Positions 8,237 through 20,701 are shown, counted from the stretch's first letter. The stretch is 64,000 bases of DNA from VAZQ01 sp963817015 (GCA_963817015.1 CAWFMV010000007.1:744001-808000); one strand, 5' to 3'. Notes: a model not told the origin generated them from the letters alone. Program-made: numbers and translations.

Positions 8237-8905
8237 TCAATCAAGCCCTTGGCGTAGCGTAGCAGCGGCCGCAATCGGGCCGACGACCGCGCTCATCATG
8301 GTCAATGCACACAGAATCGTGAACGGAGTGCCGAACGGGATCGGCCCGACGACAGCGGCGTTCGAGGCTGCCACCCCGAAAATCAGGACCGGGATGGTCA
8401 GCGGCAGGATCAGCACCGCGAGCAAGAGCCCGCCGCGCCGCAACGCAACCGTCAGCGCGGCCCCGACCAGCCCGATAAAGGTCAGGGCGGGTGTGCCGGC
8501 CGCGAGCGTGAGCGCGACCGCGCCGGTCGCGACCGGATCGAGATTGAGCAGGAGCCCAAGGAGCGGGGTCGCGACAACGAGCGGCAGACCGGTTGTGAGC
8601 CAGTGCGCGATCGCCTTGCCCGCCATGGTCAGCTCGAGCGGAGTCTGGGCCGACAGGATCAAGTCCAGTGAGCCGTCCTCGTGGTCGGACGCGATCAGCC
8701 GGTCGAGCCCTAAAAGGCTCGCCAGCAGGGCGCCAAGCCAAAGGATCGCGGGGCCGATCCTGGCCAGCAGCGCCAGATCAGGCCCGATCGCAAACGGGAT
8801 AATCGCCACCACCAGCAGAAAGAACAGAACCCCGATGAGGGCCCCGCCGCCGACGCGCACGGCGAGCCGAATATCGCGGACCAGGAGCGCAGCAAGTGCG
8901 GTCAT
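8237..8905 (-). CDS. ccmB: Haem exporter ABC permease CcmB
   Basis: Integral membrane subunit of the CcmAB ABC transporter, which uses ATP to release holo-CcmE from CcmC. It has 222 residues with about six helices. The N-terminal LLVRDIRLAVR amphipathic start and the ASDHEDGSLDLIL cytoplasmic loop (contact with CcmA) are typical of CcmB. The gene is separated from ccmA by 286 bases that contain a palindromic repeat, unusual because these two genes normally abut or overlap. Confidence 0.96.
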   Translation of the reverse strand: MTALAALLVRDIRLAVRVGGGALIGVLFFLLVVAIIPFAIGPDLALLARIGPAILWLGALLASLLGLDRLIASDHEDGSLDLILSAQTPLELTMAGKAIAHWLTTGLPLVVATPLLGLLLNLDPVATGAVALTLAAGTPALTFIGLVGAALTVALRRGGLLLAVLILPLTIPVLIFGVAASNAAVVGPIPFGTPFTILCALTMMSAVVGPIAAAATLRQGLD

Positions 8906-8976
8906 TGCGACAAGCTCCTTCTGCCCGTCGGTGTGACCACTGCTGCGACAAGCGACTGCTGATCTGCTCTAGCGTT

Positions 8977-9075
8977 CCCTCCCCCCTTGCGGGGGAGGGA
9001 CAGGGAGGGGGGTATCCCCAAATTCAAAGTCTGCCGCCACCCCTCTCCCTGTCCCTCCCCCGCAAGGGGGGAGGG
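8977..9075. repeat. 99-bp palindromic repeat, copy 2 (between ccmA and ccmB)
   Basis: Same length and arms as the copy at 587-685: 23-base arms at 8977-8999 and 9053-9075, here extendable outward to about 28 bases by GCGTT/AACG(T/C). It lies in the 286-base gap between ccmA (upstream) and ccmB, where it would form a hairpin in a shared mRNA. Confidence 0.85.
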
Positions 9076-9191
9076 AACGTTGTGGCGCTCGCCTTCGCAA
9101 CGGATGACGATGCGCGTGCGTGTGGCTCCCCAACTGTGCGAGTCCGGTCGGCCGCATGCGGGAACGACTGCATCTCGACTGTGCCACGCGG

Positions 9192-9797
9192 TCATCGGCT
9201 TCCTCCGAGCCTCAGCTCTGCTGCATTCTCGAGGCCGATCGGGCCGTGGACGGCTGCAACGATGAGCCCGCCACTCTGCAGGTGGGCACGCATCAGCTCC
9301 GCCAGCATGGCCTGGGCGGTGACGTCGAGCGCCGTGGTTGGCTCGTCGAGCAGCCAGAGCGGGCGTTTGACCGCGATCAGCCTGGCAATCGAGAGCCGGC
9401 GGCGCTGCCCGGCGGACAGATAGGCGGCCGGCAGGGCCGCGATGCCGCCAAGCCCCACATCAGCCAGCGCGGTGGCAAGGTCAGTCGCCCTGCCGCCCAG
9501 GAAACGAGCCCAGAAATCGAGGTTTTCAAGCACCGAGAGGGCAGGCTTGAGGGCATCCTGGTGGCCCAGATAGTGGGCCTGCTCGGCCAGGGTCAGCTCC
9601 GGGTCGGCCCCATCGAGGACCAGAGTTCCGCTGCTCGGCCGCAGCAGCCCGGCCACGAGCCGCAACAGGGACGATTTTCCTGCCCCGTTGGGGCCGGTGA
9701 TGAGGAGGGCGTCACCCAGCCCGACCGTAAAGCTCACGTCGGAAAAGACCCGCCGGCCGCCCCGGATGCAGGCCAGGTCGCTTGCCTTAAGCCGCAT
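9192..9797 (-). CDS. ccmA: Haem exporter ATP-binding protein CcmA
   Basis: ATPase subunit of the CcmAB complex in system I cytochrome c maturation. The 201-residue protein has Walker A GPNGAGKSS at 35-43, signature LSAGQRRRLSIARL and Walker B LWLLDEP. The start ATG 9797 begins at the family N terminus (MRLKASDLAC); an in-frame ATG 27 bases upstream is possible. The gene is divergent from acnA across 260 bases and is the first of ccmA-B-C-D-G. ccmE, ccmF, ccmH and ccmI are not in the window. Confidence 0.97.
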   Translation of the reverse strand: MRLKASDLACIRGGRRVFSDVSFTVGLGDALLITGPNGAGKSSLLRLVAGLLRPSSGTLVLDGADPELTLAEQAHYLGHQDALKPALSVLENLDFWARFLGGRATDLATALADVGLGGIAALPAAYLSAGQRRRLSIARLIAVKRPLWLLDEPTTALDVTAQAMLAELMRAHLQSGGLIVAAVHGPIGLENAAELRLGGSR

Positions 9798-10057
9798 CAC
9801 ATCCGTATCCCCGCCACCGCGCACTTCCTGCCAAGCGTGTTAGCCCGCCGCAAGGTAAGAAATCTTTGGTGAAGATCATGTTCACGTTGTTGACGAGTGT
9901 CGATTGTCTGGAACGACGCAAAAAAAGTCCTTATAAGCCAGGGCTATCCGCGTTTATCTTGACCGCACGCGGACGTCGCGGCCGGCGACAGTGGGGCGAT
10001 ACCGGTGGTATACTACCGTGCTCGAACGCCCCTCCGGTCGGATGGGAAACGACCGAT

Positions 10058-12844
<2,787 letters not shown>

Positions 12845-12959
12845 GGCCGCCGTCGCTCCCTTCGTCCTGGTGCCTCACCTTGAAGTGAGTGGCGGGTGAT
12901 CGCAGGGGTCACTACACATTCGTGGCGGGGCGCGGAGGCTTAGAGGCATGGAGGCCAGA

Positions 12960-13698
12960 ATGTTTGGTCGTAGCCTCGCCTATGTGGCGGTTGTGGCATG
13001 CGCCTCGGCGGCCACGTTAACCATCTGCTGGGCCGAGAACTCGTACCGAGACTCGGGCCGTGGTCGAGCTATTCACCAGTCAGGGCTGCTCGTCGTGTCC
13101 GGCGGCCGACCGCCTGATCGGCGAGTTGGCGAACGATCCGACGCTCGTGTCGATGAGCCTGCCGATCGACTATTGGGATTATCTCGGCTGGAAGGACACG
13201 CTCGCGGATCCTCGCAATACCGCCCGCCAGCGCGCCTATTCAAAGCTGCGCGCGGACCGCGAGGTTTATACCCCGCAGGTTGTAGTCAACGGCAGCTTCC
13301 ATGCGCTTGGGAGCGATCGCGCTGCGATCGAGAAAATGATCGCCAAGAGCCGGCAAAATACCTCGGCGCTGGCCTTGCCGGTGTCGGCCTCGGTGTCCAA
13401 TGGGAAGCTGACTGCGTCGTTCACGAGCGATGGACGGGCGACGGAAGTCTGGGTGGTGAGCCTAGCGAAAGCCGTCACGGTTGCCATCGGCCGGGGCGAG
13501 AACAAGGGCAAGACCATCACCTACCACAACGTGGCGCGCAGCTGGCACAAGCTCGACACCACCGACGGCAAGAGCTGGAGCATCCCGCTCAACGAGATCG
13601 AGGGCGAGGGCGTTCATCAGGCGGCTGTCCTCGTTCAGGGTGGGACGATGGAGAAGCCGGGCATCATCCTCGGCGCCGCGCTGGCGCCGATCCGCTGA
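12960..13698 (+). CDS. DUF1223 thioredoxin-like secreted protein, frameshifted
   Basis: DUF1223 protein with thioredoxin-like fold, about 245 residues. The signal peptide starts at ATG 12960 (MFGRSLAYVAVVACASA), preceded by GGAGG. The mature protein begins with the family motif VVELFTSQGCSSCPAAD, containing a CSSC pair that suggests redox chemistry, then DYWDYLGWKDTLADP and YTPQVVVNG. One extra base near 13041 separates the signal peptide frame from the mature frame. It follows acnA at 115 bases, as in many relatives. The function is unproven. Confidence 0.85.
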
Positions 13699-13797
13699 CC
13701 AGGCGCGCGGCTTTATCGCTACGGGAATCCTAAGATCAAAAGCGGCGGCGTCGCATTGCAGCGCGCCCAGGTCGATACGCTTCAAGTTCAGCACGCT

Positions 13798-14493
13798 TCA
13801 AGCGACTTTGCGCCCCTGTGCCAGTCCGTCGAGATGCGCCAGCACCTCCTCGACGTGCATGACGTCCGCATATTTGTGATGCAGGTCGAACAGATTGACT
13901 TTGTGGCAGATCGGGGAGCGGTCGTAGGTGCACTCCTCCACCACGACATTGTGGAAGCCATACGAGTAGGCATCGACCGTCGAGGCGCGCACACAGCCTG
14001 ATGTGCTCTCGCCGCAGATGATCAGGCTGTCGATCTTCATCATTTGCAGATGTGCAATCAGTGGCGTGCCAAAAAACGCTGAGGCGCGCTCCTTGTAGAT
14101 CACGAGCTCACCCGGAGCCGGCGCCAGCTCGGCCTTGATGTCGTAGATGTCCTTCCCGAGCTCCTTGAGATTGCGGTTGGTCGATTGCACGCCGCCGGTG
14201 TCGACGTGACGGGTGCTGTAGATCACCGGCACGCCCGCCCGCCGCGCTGCCGCGAACAGCCGTTGAGTGGGTGGCATGGCCTTCCAGGCATGCTCGCCGC
14301 AGGAGCCGGAGAATTCCTTGTCCACCTCTTTGACCGGCCGGCTGCCGCCCAGATAGGCCTTGTTGTAGAGGTCGATGGCCAGGACGGCCGGGTTGTCGCC
14401 GACGTAAATCTTGCGGTGATAGGCTTGGTAGATCTGCAGCGTGTCCGGGTCGATGACGTCCTTCCAGCAGTGGTCTTCAAAATCCCGGGCCAT
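13798..14493 (-). CDS. Isochorismatase-like cysteine hydrolase
   Basis: A 231-residue isochorismatase-superfamily hydrolase. The catalytic triad is visible: Asp41 in AIDLYNKAY, Lys134 in VIYKERASAF and Cys167 in CGESTSGCVRAS. The size and sequence resemble the amidohydrolase branch (N-carbamoylsarcosine amidase or maleamate amidase) more than true isochorismatase or nicotinamidase. The start ATG 14493 has GGGAG upstream. It stands alone, so the substrate cannot be inferred from neighbours. It converges on the DUF1223 gene. Confidence 0.88.
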   Translation of the reverse strand: MARDFEDHCWKDVIDPDTLQIYQAYHRKIYVGDNPAVLAIDLYNKAYLGGSRPVKEVDKEFSGSCGEHAWKAMPPTQRLFAAARRAGVPVIYSTRHVDTGGVQSTNRNLKELGKDIYDIKAELAPAPGELVIYKERASAFFGTPLIAHLQMMKIDSLIICGESTSGCVRASTVDAYSYGFHNVVVEECTYDRSPICHKVNLFDLHHKYADVMHVEEVLAHLDGLAQGRKVA

Positions 14494-14586
14494 CGCGTGC
14501 TCCCTGCCTCGACTGATTGAGAAGAAACCTAGTCCGCTCCAAAGACGTAGGCAACGCGTCGAGCCGGAGTCGCGGGCCGCGCACGC

Positions 14587-14611
14587 AAAAAAAGGCCGGC
14601 TTGCGCCGGCC
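14587..14611 (-). terminator. Rho-independent terminator on the minus strand
   Basis: Perfect 7-bp stem GGCCGGC/GCCGGCC (14594-14600 and 14605-14611) with loop TTGC, followed on the minus strand by seven T residues. No recognised gene ends here; the nearest upstream frame is the small one at 14612-14782. Confidence 0.75.
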
Positions 14612-14782
14612 CTAAAGCATTTGGGGATTGAATGTACGCTTGCTCTTGGGCCTGGTCCGTTTCGGCTCCGGGGGGCTGGGGGGCTGAGGAATCCGTCGCG
14701 CGAAAGTAGACCAGGCCCTGAGGCAACAGTCATTTGTATCGCAGCGCAGATTGACCCCCGATTGACCGAATTCAGGCTGCAT
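14612..14782 (-). CDS. Possible small protein (56 aa), Pro/Arg/Lys-rich
   Basis: A frame from ATG 14782 to TAG 14614-14612, ending two bases before a strong terminator. The C-terminal half contains IPQPPSPPEPKRTRPKSKR, a proline-rich basic segment. I do not recognise a family. There is no clear ribosome site, so the start is unsure. The transcript could instead be a non-coding RNA ending at the same terminator. The tight stop-terminator spacing is the main argument that something is transcribed here. Confidence 0.3.
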   Translation of the reverse strand: MQPEFGQSGVNLRCDTNDCCLRAWSTFARRIPQPPSPPEPKRTRPKSKRTFNPQML

Positions 14783-14980
14783 TATGATTCGCTTGACGAA
14801 CCCGTGAGCGCTTACCGCGATACATGCGCAACTTGTCGCACCATTGCGTCGCAAAGGTAATCCGAAGAGCCCTCTTGCCGAGACTTGCATCCGGCGCGAT
14901 CATCAGCATGTGACATACAGGTGACGGTTCGGATGAACACACCAGTGAGACAGTTCAGGTAGCTCAGGAAGGAGGCGCCG

Positions 14981-15355
14981 ATGATCGTTGGTCCAGGCGA
15001 TGCAGAACCAAGCCAGTCCCCTGGGGGCGAGGTGGCCGCGAGCCTCGTCCCCACGCAGCAGGTAACGTTCGATCGGCGTGAGCTTAATCGACTGTTGGGT
15101 CTCTATGGCCGCAAGGTTGCGGCGGGCGAATGGCGCGACTATGCGATCGATTTCCTGAAGGATCGCGCTGTCTTCTCCGTGTTTCGCCGCAGCTCCGAAG
15201 TTCCCATCTACCGCATTGAGAAGAATCCAAAGCTGGCGCGCCGCCAAGGCACCTACAGCGTGATCTCAGCGACCGGTCTCATCGTTCGCCGTGGGCACGA
15301 GCTTGATCGTGTGCTGCGCTCAATCGATCGGTCGCTCGCGGTAGTGGCGGGCTAG
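14981..15355 (+). CDS. DUF2794 domain protein
   Basis: A 124-residue protein. VTFDRRELNRLLGLYGRKVA and GEWRDYAIDFLKDRAVFSVF match DUF2794, a small alphaproteobacterial family of unknown function. The end (LARRQGTYSVIS) is also typical. It has a strong AGGAAGGAGG ribosome site. It is monocistronic, with the acetyltransferase gene convergent downstream. Confidence 0.88.
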   Translation: MIVGPGDAEPSQSPGGEVAASLVPTQQVTFDRRELNRLLGLYGRKVAAGEWRDYAIDFLKDRAVFSVFRRSSEVPIYRIEKNPKLARRQGTYSVISATGLIVRRGHELDRVLRSIDRSLAVVAG

Positions 15356-15393
15356 ACTTTCCGCCGATTGGATTAAAGTCTAACTTTCTGTTC

Positions 15394-15442
15394 GAGCATG
15401 ATCTTTTCCGAAAACCGGTTCCCACTTTTCGGGATCATGCTC
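15394..15442. repeat. 49-bp Rhizobiales palindromic repeat
   Basis: Inverted repeat beginning GAGCATGATC and ending GATCATGCTC, with an inner TTTTCCGAAAA and TTTTCGG. This short element is very common in Bradyrhizobium-type intergenic regions. Here it lies between the convergent DUF2794 and acetyltransferase genes, 6 bases from the latter's stop. Confidence 0.85.
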
Positions 15443-15447
15443 TGAGC

Positions 15448-15975
15448 TCAAGTCGGCTTGCCGTCTGTGCCCTGTCCGAGCGGCCGCTGCATCAGCACGC
15501 TGTCGAGCCAGCGGCCGAACTTCCATCCAACCGCCTCGAGCGTTCCGATCATTCGGAAGCCCAGGGCTGCGTGCAGCGCGATCGAGGCATGCTGAGCCGA
15601 ATCGCCGATGACAGCGATCATCTGCCGGTAGCCGCGCGCTTCTGATTCGACGATCAGCCGATCGAGCAGCAGGCGGCCCAGGCCGCGTCTTTGTGCGTCG
15701 GGTGCAATGTAGACGGAATCTTCAACGGAGAAACGGTAGGCCGGCCGGGCGCGATACGGACCTGCATAGGCGTAGCCCACAATCTCACTCTCCGCGTCCG
15801 CCACCAGATACGGAAAACCTCCCGCGTTGAGCGCTTCAAGACGGCGCGTCATCTCCTTGAGGTCGGGGGGTTCGAGCTCGAATGATGCCGTCCCGTGCTG
15901 CACCGCGTGGGCGTAGATGCGGGTGATTGCGGCGATGTCGGCGGGCCGAACTGGGCGAATTGAAACAGGGGACAT
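15448..15975 (-). CDS. GNAT N-acetyltransferase, phosphinothricin-acetyltransferase-like
   Basis: A 175-residue GNAT protein. The acetyl-CoA loop QRRGLGRLLLDRL is visible, with VEDSVYIAPDA before it and GFRMIGTLEAVGWKFGRWLD after it, the pattern of the Pat/phosphinothricin acetyltransferase group; these often acetylate methionine sulfone or similar amino acid analogues. ATG 15975 starts at the first strand (SIRPVRPADIAAI); an upstream in-frame start would add 12 residues. The substrate is not proven. Confidence 0.87.
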   Translation of the reverse strand: MSPVSIRPVRPADIAAITRIYAHAVQHGTASFELEPPDLKEMTRRLEALNAGGFPYLVADAESEIVGYAYAGPYRARPAYRFSVEDSVYIAPDAQRRGLGRLLLDRLIVESEARGYRQMIAVIGDSAQHASIALHAALGFRMIGTLEAVGWKFGRWLDSVLMQRPLGQGTDGKPT

Positions 15976-16059
15976 TCCAGGCAGGGGGCTAAAAAGCGAT
16001 GGACGAAGCATATCTGCTCCGCCGCCTGCTGTCTGCGACCCCCGCCATCAGGCTCGCCG

Positions 16060-18010
16060 TTAGGCGGCCCGTGGCCTGGACGTCGGCTTAGCCGAGCGGC
16101 GGGCGTCTTCCGTCCGGAAGAAGCTCACCTGCTCGCCCATCGCGCCGGACTGGTCCGCCAGTGTCTTTGCGGTTGCGGCGTTCTCCTCGACCAGTGCGGA
16201 ATTCTGCTGGGTCGCCTCGTCCATCTGCGACAGGGCCTCCTTGATCTGGTCGAGGCCGGTCGATTGCTCGGCGCTGGCGGTGGCAATGTCGGAGACGATG
16301 TCCGCAACACCCTTGATCGATTCGACGATCTCGTTGAGGGCCGTGCCGGCCCGGTTGACGAGCTCGACGCCGCCTTTCACCTGGCCGCTGCTGTTGGTGA
16401 TCAGATCGCTGATGTCCTTGGCGGCCTGCGAGGAGCGCTGAGCGAGGCTGCGCACCTCGGTTGCCACGACCGCAAACCCCCGTCCGGCTTCGCCGGCGCG
16501 CGCCGCTTCAACCGCAGCATTGAGCGCCAGCAGATTGGTCTGCCGCGCGATCTCGTCGATGACGCTGATGATATCGGACATCTTGTGGGAGGCTTCGTCG
16601 ATCCTGGCCATCGCCTGGACTGCGCTGGTGACGACCTGACCGCCTCTTTCGGCGGCCTGGCGCGTGCGGCTTGCCCGCTCGTTGGCCTGCTGGGCGTTCT
16701 CCGCGTTCTTGCGCACCGTCACGGTGATTTCCTCCATCGCGGCGGAGGTGCGCTCCAGGCTCGACGCCTGCTGCTCGGTGCGCTGCGACAGGTCGGTGGT
16801 GCTGGTCGCGATCTCGGCCGAGGCGCTCGAAACCTCGCCCGCCGCCAGCTTGATCTCGGTCACGGTCTCCGAAAGTCGCTGCGCCGTCATATTGGCGTTC
16901 TGCTTCAATGTTGCGAATCCGCCCTGATACTCCGCGGTGATGCGCTGTGTCAGGTTGCCCTCCGACAGGGCGCCGAACATCCGCACCACGTCGTCAAAGG
17001 CTTTGCCCAGATTGTCGCACATGGTGTTGAGCGCTTCCGCAAGATTGCGGATCACGCCTTCCTTGCCGGCCAGCGGGACGCGCTGGGAGAAGTCCCCCGC
17101 CATCGCGGCTCTCACGACGCCACCGACGGCCGCATCGAACTCGTTCATCAGCTTGGCGGTTGCGGCGCCCCGCTCCGCTTCGGCCTGCACTTGCTGATCT
17201 CGCGCTGTTGACTCGAGCCGAGCCTTTTCAAGGGCGGCGTCGCGGAAGACGACCAGGGCCTTGGCCATTTCGCCAATCTCATCGTGGCGCTCGGTCGAAG
17301 GAATCGTCTCGGCAGAATTGCCATTCGCCATGCTCCTCATCACGGCGGTGATGCGGACCAGCGGGCTGACCATGTTGCGAATGATCGTAACGATGCCGAA
17401 CGCCAACAGCATCAGCACCACCACGTCGACGATCCCGGTTGACCAGGTCGCGATCGTTCCCTGCTCAGCGGCTGTTGCTTCCACCGTCTTGGTCATCGCT
17501 TCGGAATCGGTCACGATCTCGTCAATCACCGCGCGGTGCGCCTGGTACGCTTCCGTCAATTCCATGTAGGCCTGTCGCGCTGCGCCATCGTCTTTACGCT
17601 CGATTGCCGGAAACAGGTTGCGATCGATCGCGCTCCAGAACTTGGCCGCGTGGGTGTGGGACTTCTCGGTGAGCTTCTGCTTCATGGCTCCGTCGAGATT
17701 TGAGCCTTGCCAGAACTCGCGACGCTCGTCGTACTGCTTGCGCAGCTCGGCAATGCGGCTCTGCACCTCTGCTACCGGCTTGATGTGATTGAGCGCCAAC
17801 CCGGCCTCGAGATAGGCCTCGATGATGTAGAGCGGGGGAGGCAGGATGTCGGCAACCAGATCCTTGACCTGCACGATCTCGTCGTAGGTCGCGCCGCCGA
17901 TTTCGAACCTTGTTGAGCGACACCGTATTGATCGCTACGGCAAGCGCGATCCCAATGGCCATCGCCACCCCGAAGACCAGGATGGTCGCCTTGAGCCTCA
18001 ATTTCGGCAT
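16060..18010 (-). CDS. Methyl-accepting chemotaxis protein, one frameshift
   Basis: Chemoreceptor of about 649 residues: TM1 near 7-31, a periplasmic helical sensor of about 160 residues, TM2 (STGIVDVVVLMLLAFGIVTI), HAMP, and a signalling domain with the hairpin tip DEIARQTNLLALNAAVEAAR and VRSLAQRSSQAAKDI. One extra base near 17903, just after SLNKV, breaks the frame; corrected reading continues as IGGATYDEIVQVKDLV. It lacks a C-terminal CheR-binding pentapeptide. Its cytoplasmic half is nearly identical to that of the next gene, which lies 222 bases away in the same orientation, so the pair looks like a duplication with a diverged sensor. The ligand is unknown. Confidence 0.88.
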
Positions 18011-18232
18011 GTCTCAACCCCCTATGGCGCCGCCTGTCTGTGCGGCGGCGCACGAATTTTTCTAGGCGGCAATCGCGCCCATCCCCCGATTGCAGTTAAC
18101 CCAATTAGCGGTAACCAGTTGCCAATTACTGAATTTTCGCAAAACTCAAATCACAGCGCGTTGCTGTGAGAGAGATTCGGTAGAGTGGCGTGACGCGCTC
18201 GCTCGCGCGCTTGTTGCAAATGTCAGGCGCCG

Positions 18233-20476
18233 CTATGCGGCCGCGCGACGCCCTGACATCGGCTTCGCCGAGCGGCGCTCGTCCTCCGTCCGGAAGAAGC
18301 CCATCTGCTCGCCCATCCCGGCGGACTGATCCGCCAGCGTCTTGGCCGTCGCGGCGTTCTCCTCGACCAGTGCGGAGTTCTGTTGGGTAGCCTCGTCCAT
18401 GTGAGTCAAGGCTTCCCGGATCTGGTCGAGGCCGGTCGATTGCTCAGTGCTGGCGGTGGCGATGTCGGAAACGATGCTCGCGACATTTTTGATTGATTCG
18501 ACGATCTCGTTCAGCGCCGAGCCGGCCCGGTTGACGAGTTCGACGCCTTCGCGCACCTGGCCGCTGCTGTTGGTGATCAGGTCGTTGATATCCTTGGCGG
18601 CTTGCGAGGAGCGCTGAGCGAGGCTGCGCACCTCGGTGGCCACCACCGCAAACCCACGCCCGGCTTCGCCCGCGCGCGCCGCCTCAACCGCGGCGTTGAG
18701 CGCCAGCAGGTTGGTCTGGCGGGCGATCTCATCGATAACGCTGATGATGTCGGACATTTTACGGGAAGAGCCTTCGATCCTGGCCATCGCTTCGACCGCA
18801 GTCGCGACAACCTGCCCACCACGGCCGGCAACCTCGCTGGTGAGCTCCGCGCGCTCGTTGGCTTGCTGGGCGTTCTGGGCGTTCCTGCGCACGGTCTCGG
18901 TGATCTCTTCCATCGCGGCGGAGGTGCGCTCGAGGCTCGCGGCCTGTTCTTCCGTGCGCTGTGACAGACTGCTGGTACTGGTCGAGATCTCGGCGGAGGC
19001 GCTGGAGACCTCTTGCGCCGCGAGCTTGATTTCAGCGACGGTTTCCGACAGCCGCTGCGCAGTCGCATTGGCATTCTGCTTCAGGGTTGCGAATGCGCCC
19101 TGGTACTCCGCGTTGATGCGTTGCGTGAGATCTCCCCCCGCCAACGCGGTGAACATGCGCACCACATCATCGAAGGCGCGGCCAAGATTGTCGCACATGG
19201 TGTTGAGCGCTTCCGCGAGGTTGCGGATGACGCCATCCTTGCCCGCGAGCGGAACGCGCTGCGAGAAGTCGCCCGCCATCGCAGCCTTGACGATGCCGCC
19301 GACAGCCGCGTCGAATTCATTCATCACCTTGGCGGTCGCGGCTTCGCGTTCCGCCGCGCTCCGCGATTCCTGCTCCTTGGCCTCCGCTTCCAGCCGGTTC
19401 CTGTCTTGGGCGCTGTCGCGGAATACGAGGACCGCCTTGGCCATCGCTCCAAGCTCATCGCTGCGATTGGAGCCCGGCACTGCAACCTGCAGATTTCCGC
19501 GCGCCAAATCCCCCATCACGGCGGTGATCGCAGTCACCGGCCGCGAAATCGATCGTCCGATCCCGAAGGCAAATCCCGAAACGACGAGTGCGATGAATCC
19601 GATCGATACCTGCATCTCCAACGCCGTTTTGGCGCGCGACTCCAGATTGGCCGATGTCGAGCTGGCGTTCAGCTCTCTGACGGTCTTTTGGATCTTCTCA
19701 ATGACGGGCTCGATTGCCGCGTAGGCCGCCGATGTTTCCTTCTGCGCATTTGCCACCTCGCCTGCGACTCCCATCCAGGCAGCGAAGTCGCGCTGATAGG
19801 CGGCCAGTTTCTGGTTGAGGTCGGCTTTGGCGCCTGACGGCATGCTCGACGCTTCGAGCCCGGCGGCGAATTCGGCCGCCCGCTGCTTCATCTCCGCGCC
19901 ATATCTGGCATCGCGGCGCAGCATGAAGTCCTTTTCATGCCGGCGCATCATGAGCATCTTGACGACCAGCCCTTGCTCGTTGAACTCACCCAGCTTGGCC
20001 TCGATGGCACGGACGGAGCCACGAAGTGCTCCTTCAAGCCCGGAATTCTCGTCCAGGCCGAGTCGGCGCTTCGCCTCTGCGACGGTTGCAAAATGGGCAA
20101 CGTATTTCTTGTAGCCGTCGCGCGCGACGTCGATCTGCTTTGATAGATCTGTGAGGCCGGCTTCGTCGCTTTGCGTACGCAGCTTTGCCAAATCGCGCTC
20201 GACCTGCGTCTCAAGCTCGCGAACGCGGTCGGCATATTTCAGGTCATTGCGCAGCAGAAAGTCTTTTTCCGCACGCCGGCTCTCAAGCATCGTGACGGCG
20301 AGGGCGTCGTTGAGCGAGGACATGGCGTTGGTCTGGTCGGCTGCCAGCATGTACTTGCTCTGACTATGCGTCTCGAGGAAGTAGATCCCTCCGACAAGCG
20401 CAACGCCAAGCAGTCCGATGCCGCCGATGGCAGCAATCTTGTGAGTGAGCAGGATACGCAGACGTTGCCCGGACAT
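18233..20476 (-). CDS. Methyl-accepting chemotaxis protein, long helical sensor
   Basis: A 747-residue chemoreceptor, intact. TM1 is at about 12-32; a long periplasmic helical sensor (about 33-290) carries two similar halves (ESRRAEKDFLLRNDLKYADR and MRRHEKDFMLRRDARYGAEM), the pattern of HBM-type double helical-bundle sensors. TM2, HAMP and the MA signalling domain follow with the same tip as its neighbour. HBM receptors are known to bind organic acids in some bacteria, but the ligand here is unknown. Confidence 0.9.
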   Translation of the reverse strand: MSGQRLRILLTHKIAAIGGIGLLGVALVGGIYFLETHSQSKYMLAADQTNAMSSLNDALAVTMLESRRAEKDFLLRNDLKYADRVRELETQVERDLAKLRTQSDEAGLTDLSKQIDVARDGYKKYVAHFATVAEAKRRLGLDENSGLEGALRGSVRAIEAKLGEFNEQGLVVKMLMMRRHEKDFMLRRDARYGAEMKQRAAEFAAGLEASSMPSGAKADLNQKLAAYQRDFAAWMGVAGEVANAQKETSAAYAAIEPVIEKIQKTVRELNASSTSANLESRAKTALEMQVSIGFIALVVSGFAFGIGRSISRPVTAITAVMGDLARGNLQVAVPGSNRSDELGAMAKAVLVFRDSAQDRNRLEAEAKEQESRSAAEREAATAKVMNEFDAAVGGIVKAAMAGDFSQRVPLAGKDGVIRNLAEALNTMCDNLGRAFDDVVRMFTALAGGDLTQRINAEYQGAFATLKQNANATAQRLSETVAEIKLAAQEVSSASAEISTSTSSLSQRTEEQAASLERTSAAMEEITETVRRNAQNAQQANERAELTSEVAGRGGQVVATAVEAMARIEGSSRKMSDIISVIDEIARQTNLLALNAAVEAARAGEAGRGFAVVATEVRSLAQRSSQAAKDINDLITNSSGQVREGVELVNRAGSALNEIVESIKNVASIVSDIATASTEQSTGLDQIREALTHMDEATQQNSALVEENAATAKTLADQSAGMGEQMGFFRTEDERRSAKPMSGRRAAA

Positions 20477-20665
20477 CGGTCCCCCCTTTGCGCTGCAAGG
20501 GACGCAGTGATCCGCTCTGCGGATCGAAACCCGCGTCCAATCATCGCCAAATTTTCGCTCGTATAAAAATTACAGAGCGCGACGGTAATCTGGTCTTTCA
20601 GCGTTAATTATTTGCAAAGTTTGGAGCCGGCGCATGCATCGACGCGCAATTCTTAGGCTCGGGCC

Positions 20666-20701
20666 AAAAAAGAAGCGCCCCGGCAACCGGCCGGGGCGCT
20701 T
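20666..20701 (-). terminator. Rho-independent terminator of the Bax-inhibitor-1 gene
   Basis: Stem AGCGCCCCGGC/GCCGGGGCGCT (20674-20684 and 20690-20700) with a 5-base loop, followed on the minus strand by CTTCTTTTTTGG. It lies 23 bases past the stop of the gene at 20724. Confidence 0.85.

Noticed and set aside
9866..10057. In-frame upstream extension of acnA
   Set aside because: The added residues have no similarity to aconitases; the usual N terminus begins at 10058.
16264..17211. Plus-strand frame of over 300 codons opposite the first chemoreceptor
   Set aside because: Shadow of the chemoreceptor codon pattern; no family resemblance.
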